Origin: Desmodesmus armatus
Lineage: Eukaryota; Chlorophyta; Chlorophyceae; Sphaeropleales; Scenedesmaceae
DNA length: 64,000 nt
Direction of reading: 5' to 3'
Assembly: GCA_007449985.2 (NCBI GenBank)
Contig: VIIQ02000066.1
Span: forward strand, 391,501 to 455,500
In this document: positions 37,335 to 46,603 of the stretch, piece by piece
Layout of the letters: each line of letters starts with the position of its first letter
Numbering within the stretch: position 1 is the first letter of the stretch
Position numbers and translations under genes: made by a program
The notes under the pieces: generated by a model
Database searches by the model: none
What the model was told of the DNA's origin: nothing
Seen by the model: only the letters and a program-made list of their open reading frames with translations

Positions 37335-39073
37335 TGGCAGTGCTGCCAGGGCTGTTGGAGTGACTCTGCAGCACAGGCCCAGTCCAGCACTAGGCGATGA
37401 CTAGGCTGAACCCGGCCTCAGTGTCAGCAGGGGTGAAGCCTGAAGCAGCACAGCATGGCACAGCAGGACATGGCGTTGGCACAGCACAGCCGTGGCACAT
37501 CAAGCACAGCAGAGCATGTCGGCAGAGCATGGAATGGGGCTTGGCAAGCATAGCAACAGCATCATGGGCAAGTCCAATGGTGAAAGGCAAAGTTGGTTCT
37601 GCATGCTTTGATACACACTGCCTCTTGCACCACCACACGCTCTGCATCGTCAGCAGCAGCAGCAGCAGCAGCAGCAACCCTTTAGCAGCATAGTAAGGTC
37701 CCCCACATTCACACCATCTATCTACGAATTCTTGTAAATGCAGCAGAAACGTCAGCTAGTATTGCAGGCTTGCCACATGGTAGTCCCTATGCTCACACCC
37801 TGCCCCCCCCCACACACACACAAACCTTTGAGTGCGGGTGCCAGTGCTGCCAGCGCTGCATGCATGTCACCAGCCAAGCAGCTGCTGCTGAGCTGGGCAT
37901 AGGCTGCATGCGGCGAAAACGACAGCAGCCTGCAGAAGCAGCAGCAGCAGGAAGCAGAAGTGACGGCGAAAACAACAACAGCAGCAGCAGCAGCAGCAGC
38001 AGCAAGACGTCCACAGCTACCCGCCGCCCGCCTTTGCTGCCCATCCACATTCCACCAATCAAATCACCAGCCCCCGATGCCAGGCCGCAGCAAAATCGTC
38101 TGTTGATGATACGCATAAGGCGCACGCTTCTGCCACATCCCAACATTGGAAGAAACACCAGGTTTCAACAGCCAAACTTGGACGCACCTGGGGCTGACAG
38201 CCGTCGCCATGTGTCTCGCCATCCGCAGCACACCCGCAGGCTGCCCGCAACACCAGCACTGCTGCCACAGCCGCCGCCCACTGCTGCCACCACTGCTGCC
38301 ACATGCGCTGCTGCAGGTGCTGTGCTGATACAGCATGGAGTGAGCAGCAGAAGGACCCAGCAAAACCCTGCAAAGCTGCGGTAGGCAATCTAAGGCTGTG
38401 AAGTTTGCAGGTGCCAGCAGCAGCATCTTCTCCAGCAGCCGACCCGCCGAATGCCGAAAGTGCTGAGCCGCCACCAACGCATTGCTGCACTGCTGCCGCC
38501 GGCATTGCTGCCACTGCGCCGCCTCCCCCTGTGCTTGAGCCCCTGCCGCCCCCGGGCAGCAGCAGTGGAAAGCTGCTGAGAACCCCCGGGTTGATTACTC
38601 ACACCTGCTTGGATGACGTAATGTCGGTTGGTTGATTAGTCAACCCTGTGCGATTAGTAACCCCATTGGTTGAGTCAAGGTGAGTGTAAAGAGTGGTCAG
38701 GCAGCTGCTCAGACTGGCCACGAGTGGCTGGCAGTTGCACAACTGCTCAGCAGCAGCATCAGCAAGCAGCAGCGCTGTCTCCCGAAGCTTGTTCGCGCTG
38801 CTGCTGCCACTCTTACTACTCAAACACTTCACTAGGAAGTTCACAAGCTGCTGTAAGTCCATCCAGCCATGCTCTGTGGTGTAGCATGCGAGTCGCACCC
38901 CCTGCTGCCATTGCCAGTTGGCAGTGGCGGCGGCGGCTGCAGCAGCAGCGGCACGTGCAGCAGTGGCTGCGACATGCTTCTCTGCTGTCTCAAGTGCTGC
39001 TGCCGCTTGCTGCTGCTGCTGCTCCTCTGTCAGCGTGGCACCATAGATGCTGCCGAGCAGGCTGTCGGCCCCT

Positions 39074-39109
<36 letters not shown>

Positions 39110-41330
39110 TGAGTGACAAACATGATTTCCTACTTCCTGCATTCAGCCCTGCAGAGCTGGCCCGCCAGGATTGTACTGCTGGCGCATCACACCACATGCT
39201 CAGCTTCCATTCCTTGACACCCCAAAGTGGATACCCCCAGACCCCCCCCCCCAACCTCTTGCGCTGGCAGTCTGTACTGTGTGGCCAGGAATGACTTCGG
39301 TGTGATTCTGGGCTGCTGTATGCCTGACACCCTCGAACCCCAAACCCCAACTGAACCGAATACCCCCACTTACCTCCTGGGTTCAGGCCGGCGGAGCTGG
39401 CCCGCCACAAGAGCTGTACTGCTGGTGCATCACACCAGTTGCTGACCTACCATGTTCCTGACACCCCAAACCCAACCCACAATCGAACGCACCCGCCTAC
39501 CTACTGCAATTGCACCTGCTGAAATACGGTGTCCTGACACCCCAAACCCAACCTACAACCTACCCCCCCCCCCAAAAAAAACCTCCTGCACTGCTGGAAT
39601 GGCCCGCCTTGAGCTTTTCTGCTGGCGCATCACACCAGTTGCTGACCTACCATGTTCCTGACACCCCAAACCGAACCCACAACCGAACACACCCCCACTA
39701 CACCTCCTGCGCTCGAGCCTGCTGAAGTAGTGTGTCATGACACCCCCCAAACCACAACACAACCAAACATACCCCTTACCTCCTGCGCTCGGCCCTGCTG
39801 AACTGGCCCGCCTTGAGCTGTACTGCTGGCACATCACACCAGTTGCTGCACTACAGCATTCCTCACACCCAAACCAAACCCACAACTGAACACACCCCCA
39901 CTACCCCTCCTGCGCTCGAGCCTGCTGAAGTAGTGTGTCATGACACCCCCAACCCACAACACAACCGAACATACCCCCCTTACCTCCTGCAGTTGGCCCT
40001 GCTGAACTGGACAGCATGGAGCTGTACTGCTGGTGCATCGCACCAGTTGCTGAATTACTGTGTCCCTGACACCCCAAAGTTGGATACCCCAGATCAACCC
40101 CCCCCCCCAAAACTCTTGCGCTGGCAGTCTGTACTTGTTTGGCCAAGAATGACTTCGGTGTGATTCTGGGCTGCTGTATGCCTGACACCCTCGGACTCCC
40201 AACCAAACTGGACCCAACACCCCCACTTACCTCCTGCACTCGGCCCGGCTGAACTCGCCCGCCGGGAGCTGTACTGCTCCGTATGATGCGGCAGCGGCTC
40301 CTGCTGCTGGCTGGGAGTGGCAGCACTGAGGTACGCCCCACGCCCGGCGGCTGCAGCCGCCGCAGCCGCCGTAGCCGCCGACGCGGCGGCTGCTGCTGTG
40401 CCGGCAGCGACGGCTGACTTGCTGCCACCACTGCATATCTTTGCAGCTGTTGCAGAGCTGCCAAGGTCCAATGCTGCTGCTTGTTCTGCGATGATGACCC
40501 AGTCAACATGCTGCCGTTGTTGTTACTGCTGCTCTCATGCGTTGTGCCAACAGCAATGTTGCCACCACTGCTTCCGCCTGCTGCTGCTGCTGCAGCGGCG
40601 GCAGCACTGCCTGGCCTGTTGCCACTGCTGCCACCAGCAGCAGCGGCGGCTGCATTGTGTGGATGGGTCGTGTGTCCGGGTCCTGCTGCTGTCTGTCCTG
40701 TCTGTGCTGTCGTTGCTGCTGCAGGCGTTGGTGGGTTGTTCCAGTATACAGCTTGAATGAGCCAGAGGGCCCGGGGTAAGGGGATACACTGCTGCACCAG
40801 CAGCTCAAAGAGACTGTTCCTGTGGCAAGCAAAGCACAGAAGGACGCAAGCAAACAGACACATGTCAAGGCAGTTGCGCAGTCAACCAAGGTTTGGCATA
40901 TAGCTTTCCATGTTTTACCACTGAAGCCGTCTTGTTTGCACATATAAAGCTGCCAGAATCGGCTCCGTTGGCGCATCCGGCTCTCTTCCCTCCCCACTGA
41001 TACCACACCAGACCATTTCTCCACCTGTCGATTTTGGCAGGGACCTGTCTACAAGTATAGCGTCTTACACACACACCAACCTTCATACCGTACCTGACAA
41101 CAATCACACTGCTCCCACCTGCAAATCTCGGTAGGTATGCCCCGGGCTGCCAGCTATGGCAGGGGGCATGTGCTGGCAAGGTCTAGCAGCCATGCAGCAG
41201 CCTCCTGGTCAGACATTGCCTCCCCCCCCCCCCTTCCTCCACACCATCCATCATCGCGTATCAAGACTAACCACTCTGCACACCTTTCGGCCGCCGGTCC
41301 CGTTGGCACAGCCTGCCCCCTCCCTCCCCC

Positions 41331-41361
<31 letters not shown>

Positions 41362-41503
41362 GCCTCACCCATCATAGCGCATAGAAAAAAACACTGCCCA
41401 CCTGTCAATCTTGGTAGGTATACCGCGGGCTGCCAGCTGTGCCAGGGGGCAAGTGCTAGCAAGGTCCAGCAGCAGCCTCTGCGTGTCCGCTTGGCACGGC
41501 CTC

Positions 41504-41538
<35 letters not shown>

Positions 41539-42841
41539 CGCGCGCCAACGATCGCCCACCTGTCAATCTTGGTAGGGATGCCCCGTGCTGCCAGTTGTGC
41601 CAGGGGGCAGGTACTGGCGAGGTCCAGCAGCCATGCAGCAGCGTCCTGGTCAGACATTGCCTCCAGCTGGGGGGCAGGCATGAGGGAGGAGCTGCAAGCT
41701 TCTTGGCCCAGCACACCCCCAGAAGCCTGGCCAACCTGCAGGACAATAACATGATGTTACAATAACAGAGTCAGTACCCGCGAGAGATCCCAGGGCTCAT
41801 GAGGGATGTGCACAAGATGCAGGGTCATATTGGTGTGTCCAAGGGCAGGACCCCGGGTCATGGTGGTGTGTTGAGTGGGTGACGTGATGTCATGCTTGAC
41901 TGAAGAGGCGCTTTGCAGTAGTAGCGGCGTGTTTTCAGAAGGTTCAGGTGATGTGACGTCTATCCTAGCTTTGTTTTAGAACCTTTTGGAACCTTTGAGG
42001 TCAAAAGTCAACTGTAGATAGTCAAGCTTGTTGACCACATCGCCGTATGCTTACGGAGGGATCAAGCTGTAAACACATCGAGTATCCTTTGCACTTGCTT
42101 GCCTTTGCACTTGCTTGCCTTTGCACTTGCGCCATTGCAACAGCAGCCGGCATACATTGGTCAGCTTGTGTTCTGACATGCTGGTCAAAACAGCGCTGTT
42201 GGTCACAAACACTGCTCGCTGCAGCTGTCAATGTTGTAGCTGCCTGTAATTGCCACTCACCCGCTGCTTTGCTTCTTTGTGGCGCAGCACTGCAGCCAGC
42301 CGGGAGTGCACACACTGCAAGCAGGACGCAGCACACCACAGCACAGCACAGCACACATCACATGCACAGCAGCAGACGCGTCAATTGAAGGCGATGTGCT
42401 GCTTGGTAATTTATACAACAACGGGTTTGACCCTGGCTTGATTTGATGCCGCCAGGCCACACCATCCGCTTGGCCTGCAGGAAAGCAGCCCCACCGGCTG
42501 CATGCAGTACGGTTTGCAGGGCGGACCCAGTCCACCCCAGCAACGTCTCACCAATCACATCCCAACACAGCCTATGAGACCCACAGCAACCACACCCCAG
42601 CACAGTTCACCATTCCCGACTACGCCATGGGGTGTCAAGCCAAATCACGCTGCACAACAGGACCCACCCTTCCACCCACCTGGCGCAGTGCATCTGCGTT
42701 GTGCCTCTCCCAGTAAGCAGCATTGTAGCACGTGAGTGACAGCAGCGGCTCATTTGCCTCTGTGATGCGCAGGGCATCCGGCACCCACTTGTAGCCATGT
42801 GCCACAGTTGCTGCATCAAGGCTGTCCTCTGGGCAACTCCC
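27674..42841 (-). CDS. MED12: Mediator subunit 12, 5' end unresolved
   Basis: Scaffold of the Mediator CDK8 kinase module in the nucleus. Secure N-terminal exons: 42680-42841, 41560-41735, 40231-40819 (in phase). They carry WLLDLASTCPLAQLAARGIP, then RNSLFELLVQQCIPLPRALW, matching the plant MED12 block with LFEVLIRNNVPLLRATWF. Further matches in order: EAGFSLVIGLVLDWACAAES (37030-37173), WLLLRVSLAEQLWLQ (near 31.5 kb), WLYGVGSLKQLL (30.5 kb), LLLPLLPTVRADREP (28.9 kb), LLLMLGALLSGDWAGWL (28.6 kb), and a C-terminus (GGCVRQQRQALLYLQ) that aligns with the end of plant MED12 before TGA 27674-27676. The conserved blocks are islands in poly-Ala, Gln, Ser, Gly and Pro encoded by CAG/CTG runs. Many middle exon borders are unresolved. 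The first exon probably lies in 42.9-43.4 kb, but no candidate donor keeps phase. Confidence 0.85.
27700..36650 (-). repeat. CAG/CTG runs inside MED12 exons
   Basis: Dozens of runs of 4-14 CTG triplets on the plus strand (for example 29084-29116, 33658-33688, 35463-35502). They are read in different minus-strand frames as poly-Gln, poly-Ala or poly-Ser. Because the repeat is stop-free in every frame, long mirror frames of poly-Leu and poly-Cys appear on the plus strand. These are shadows and not genes. Confidence 0.9.
36937..37028 (-). repeat. 23-24 bp minisatellite in MED12
   Basis: Four imperfect copies of a unit like GCTAAACCCTGGCCGCCCCC (plus strand) lie just downstream, in transcript sense, of the exon carrying DWACAAES. 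The array has no stop codon in that exon's frame, so it may be coding or a short intron. Confidence 0.7.
37299..37332. repeat. Poly-G tract of 34 bases
   Basis: An uninterrupted G run on the plus strand inside a MED12 intron. A partial exon copy ends exactly at its edge. The true length in the genome could differ, because such tracts are hard to sequence. Confidence 0.9.
37333..37439 (-). pseudogene. 5' partial copy of a MED12 exon
   Basis: Repeats the TTCAG acceptor and the first 100 or so bases (GFTPADTEAGFSLVI) of the exon that is intact at 37030-37173. It then has a frame break and ends in the 34-base poly-G tract. It lies upstream of the intact exon in transcript sense. Confidence 0.85.
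39120..40110 (-). repeat. About eight 3' partial copies of a MED12 exon
   Basis: The end of exon 40231-40819 (SSTAPGGRVQPGRVQE followed by GTAAGT) recurs in decayed form near 39985-40055, 39895-39925, 39780-39850, 39700-39730, 39585-39650, 39375-39450 and 39130-39200. Most copies keep a CTCCTGC.CTC..CC(C/G)GC core, and several keep a GTAAG-like donor. Intron pieces (CCTGACACCCCAAACC...) are repeated along with them. Divergence is graded. All copies lie downstream of the intact exon in transcript sense. Confidence 0.85.
41120..41475 (-). pseudogene. Two 3' partial copies of MED12 exon 41560-41735
   Basis: 41401-41475 and 41120-41225 repeat the exon end (LDLASTCPLAQLAARGIPT) and a GTGGGC/GTGGGA donor. 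Both break into long poly-C tracts on the plus strand (41219-41231; 41505-41537, 33 C). The intact exon lies upstream in transcript sense. Confidence 0.85.
42086..42130. repeat. 16-bp tandem repeat, three copies
   Basis: CCTTTGCACTTGCTTG repeated about three times inside the MED12 intron between 41736 and 42679. No function is seen. Confidence 0.7.
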
Positions 42842-44112
42842 CTGCAGGAACAACACCAGCACAAGGAACAAGTAGGAAGGAACAACAGTCAACGGGTCAT
42901 GTTGTCACCTAGCAAAGAGCTGCTGTGTTGTGACAACATGCTTTGAAAGACAGCAGCCATGCCATCTGCAGCAGGCTCTGCTGTTTGGTGGACTTTGTTT
43001 GACTCGGCGCCGTGCCCGCCAGCAGCAGAGTCGCTGCTTACGGCTGGTGTGGCCGCCTGCTGTTGGATTGCCGTGTTGAAAAGGTACAGCAGTGCGGGGA
43101 GTAAGTAGCAGGGGCCACCTGTGGCAATTGCTGCTGCGCTGAGGGACAGCTGCAGCAGTGGGCCTATCGCGTGTCTGCGTGTGTATGTCTGTATCATGCG
43201 GCAGAGCATGTAGCCTTGTCCAAGCAGTAGCCAACCATGAGCTGCGTTGCTGTAGGTACACGCAGCTCCCTTCTGCTGCGCCTGCTGCGCTGGCTGGCTA
43301 CTGGATGATTGGCAGTGCCTCTGTGTAGAACGAACATGACTCTGACGTTTCACCTGCTGCTGCACTACACATAGTGCATGGACTGTACTCAACAGTATGC
43401 ACTACTGATGAGCCTGCATCACCCTGTATGTCCTACGTGCAGGACTGTGCCTCCCCACCCTTCCTTTCGAGCATATGCTGGCCAGCCTAGCCCCGGCAGT
43501 GGAGTGTCTGTCATCACGCCAGCACACATGCACTCATGCCAGGCTCACCGGTACGAGGGGGTAGAAGTCTGGAGGCCCCAAGTCCGGCATCAGGTCCGGC
43601 TGGTCACATTCCAGATGATAAGGCACCAGATCCGGATGCATCGCAGCTGTCCTGCACCCAAACTGTTGCACCTGCTGGTGTTGTGGCGTCACTGGTGTCT
43701 CACAGATGCCATATGCGCCATTTTGTCTTCATTGTAAGACTTTCTGAGCCACAACACAGACTTTTGTGCCACAGCAGCATCACAACACATCAGTCCAGCC
43801 CAAGTACTGTTGAGTGGGTCAGTCCGCTCAAGTAACTTCGTGAATGTACAGTTACAAAATCAAAGGTGTCAATGGGTGGATTGGAAGCCAGTGTTGTCAC
43901 AAGTCCGAGCTTTTGTATTCATCAGTTCGCCCAAACCTCCACCATGACTTGCAAGGACAACTTGAAAGTGTACAAATCATTCATTCTAGATAAAACCTTT
44001 GTCAAGCCTTTGGTGCCGGGGTCGTCATTGCAGCGTCTTCCAGTGATCTAAATCCATTTCAGTGATCTCAGCTTTTGCTGTGCCAACTCAGCTGACACGC
44101 AACACAGGCCGG
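42842..44112. promoter_or_regulatory. MED12 5' region and divergent promoter
   Basis: This stretch lies between the first secure MED12 exon (minus) and the ATG of the next gene (plus). A minus-strand open frame at 42889-43392 could hold the MED12 start (MAAVFQSMLSQHSSSLL before a GTGACA donor), but its phase does not fit the next exon. Promoters of both genes should lie here. No clear TATA box is seen. Confidence 0.4.
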
Positions 44113-46349
44113 ATGTCAGAAGATTTCAAAGCTGCTTTCAGGGCAGCACAAGCACAGAGAGGTCTAGCGGCCAAGCCGGTATGCAGCAGCACCATGCTCT
44201 GCAGCAGCTGCTGCAGCAGCAGCCCTCGCCAGCCTGTCTGGTCCCTCACACATCCATCCACCGCTTTCTTTGCACTGTACAGTCCAAGGAGCAGCTGAAG
44301 GCGCTCAAGGCGAAAAAGGTGCGTACACATCAGTCCTCACTGACGTGCACTGCACTCTATCGACATATGCTGTCAATGCATGTTGAGCTGTGCTGGCCCT
44401 GTATGCTGCAGGCGTCAGCAGCAACACCCAACACTCAAGCAGCCTCCAGGCAGCAGCCAGCAGCAGCGGCCAAAGCAGCTGGACCGCCAGTTGCAAGCAG
44501 AGCAGGGGCAGATGCTGGCCTGCCGTCAGACTTCTTTGATACAAAGGTGGGGCAATATAGCCCGCTTGATGGTGTTACCCAGCAAATTGTATGTAGACAC
44601 AGGGAGTGCATCCAACCAATGCAACCATCCAAGGATGTGACATTCCAAAGTTGGGTATAAGTATATGTATGTTGCCTGTCTGTACAGCTAACCACCATAG
44701 TTGACATGCCAACAGATGACACAGGCCCAGCGCTGGCACTTGCAGTGTGTCCAGCAGTATGTGCATCTCGCTCACTGCCCACCGTTCACTACCACACTGC
44801 AGCTTCCTCTCAGGACCAGCAACAGCCCCTGCACATCACGGCAATCTGCGCCAATCAAAGAGCTAATGGTGTGTTTTTGCATTCTCTTGGCAGGCTGCAG
44901 GTGGCAGCAGTGTAAGCAAGCCCCAGCAGGCTCAGCAGCAACAGCAGCAGCTAGCAGGCACCAAGCGCCCTGCATCCAGCATACAAGCAGCAGGCCCGCA
45001 GGGAGCAGCAGCACCAACAGCAGCAGCGCCAGCAGGAGCAGATGCTACAGCAGTACCCAAGGGTAAGTGACGCCTGTCGCAGTGGCCGGCATATGCAGTG
45101 CCCAGCACGTACGCACCAACAATGAGAAGTGCATCCAATCTGTGCATCAATCACTTCCCACCGGTCACATCCTCCATACTGCAGGTTTCTTTGATGACAA
45201 AGCAGCAGACAACCTTGCGCGCGGCATCAAAGCGTGAGTGCGCCTATTGCAGTAGCTGGTGGGCAAATGCAGGGCAGCAGCGCATAATGCATGCATGTCG
45301 TCCTTGGGTGTGGCTTTCAAAGAAAGGGGGTGCACAGCTGGTCTCTTGCAGCAGCTATAAAGCTCTTGCAGCAGCTATAAAGGGTCAACCAGGGCAGATG
45401 CGCAGGTGCGCATGCACCATGCCAGGGTACTTGTGGTGTGGCACCCGCCGGCTGCATCTGCCAGATGCAAGCACTGTTTGCTTGCCAGTAATGCCTGCCT
45501 GCTGTGCTGGGCATGACCCAAGCACGTGGCATGCATGTGTACACGTTAGTTGCATTCAACAGGTGCACGTCATGTTGACAGTCTAGTCTAGTCACTAGTA
45601 GTGTGTCCTGTGTCACTAGTCACTAGTAGTGTGTCCTGTGTCACTGAGTAGTGTGTCCTGCAACGTGACACGGCACAGGACCCAGGACCCAAGAACGTTG
45701 TATGCATGTCCGTCCTGCAACGTGTTCTGCTCGTCTGTGTGTGACTTGTGTGGCGCACAGGCCTGACAAGAAAGACAAAGAGGCAGCCTTTGCTGAGTTC
45801 GCTGCTTCCATGGATGACCAGCTGAAGGAGCAGGCAGCTGCAGAGGACGATGAGGCAGAGGCAGCAGCGCTGGAGCGGGAAGAGCGGGAAGCACACGAGC
45901 AGCAGTGAGTACATGTGCTGCTTGGTATGTGCACATGTGTGCATTTTCCAGTCACACAGATTTGATTTGCAGGCAGCAGCAGGCTCAACAGCATCAGCTT
46001 TGTGGTGAGAGAGACAGCACAGTGCAAGACATATGTGTTGTTCGTTGGTGTTGCGCTGACTTATGTGTGCCTGCTCGCCAACTCTGTACTGCATGGTTTG
46101 CTGCTGCTGCACAGCATGAGGGTGCAGCGAGCTGCTGAATTGAGAGCACTCAAGGAGCGCCCTTCTGCTGTCAAGGGAGCGATTGAGGTGGATGCTGACA
46201 TAGCAGCGGCGGCAGCAGCAGCGGGCAAGAAGCGGAGAGTGGTGGATGTGCTGCAAGAGGTGCTGGGCTCCGATGAGGGGTCTGGGGAAGATAGCAGTGA
46301 AGAGGGCGGAGCTGCACTGGATTGGAGGGCCAAAGGCAGCCTGAAATGA
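44113..46349 (+). CDS. ZNF830-like coiled-coil nuclear protein
   Basis: Exons in phase: 44113-44178, 44283-44318, 44412-44546, 44894-45062, 45185-45233, 45761-45904; then a final part ending at TGA 46347-46349. Joining across 45905-46130 is uncertain, because the acceptors I see break phase. Product: a short basic start (MSEDFKAAFRAAQAQRG), SKEQLKALKAKK, two FFD boxes (LPSDFFDTK, VPKGFFDDKAADNLARGIK), a KDKEAAFAEFAASMDDQLKE acidic coiled coil, and an end with ALDWRAKGSLK. This order resembles the ZNF830/CCDC16 family (spliceosome- and replication-linked nuclear proteins). The family's C2H2 finger would fall just before SKEQL, exactly where a 104-base intron is placed, and no finger is visible. 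Family call moderate. Confidence 0.55.
45340..45382 (+). repeat. 20-bp direct duplication containing TATAAAG
   Basis: CTCTTGCAGCAGCTATAAAG occurs twice in a row in intron 5 of the ZNF830-like gene. The TATAAA look is probably chance. Confidence 0.7.
45586..45661. repeat. Three tandem copies with CACTAGTAGTGTGTCCTG core
   Basis: A unit of about 27 bases repeated three times, the last shortened, in the same intron. Each core contains the short palindrome ACTAGT. Confidence 0.75.
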
Positions 46350-46603
46350 CAGCCAGACCTTGAACGGCTGCTGCTGCTCTGGCCTGTGCAGTCCAAGTGT
46401 GAGAGGACATGTACTGCTAGAGTGAGGTACAAAGTGCCTCGTCGTCTTCAATGCGTATTTCGACGCTCTGGCTTTCATTCTTCACACTTATCGTGCGTGG
46501 ACGTTGAGGACGTGTCAAACAGCAGAAAACCTTTCAAGTTGGTCGAAGCTCGCTTCATCGATGGTGCACGCGAAGCTGCTTGCGAATCTCTAAGTCTTCC
46601 ATA
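46350..46603. other. Short spacer between co-directional genes
   Basis: 254 bases between the stop of the ZNF830-like gene and the ATG of the b561 gene. It must hold the 3' UTR of one and the promoter of the other. No TGTAA and no TATA box were seen. Confidence 0.4.

Noticed and set aside
43378..43737. Plus-strand frame with CPTC considered as the missing ZNF830 finger
   Set aside because: There is only one Cys pair, the spacing is wrong, no His pair follows, and there is no in-phase link to the 44113 exon.
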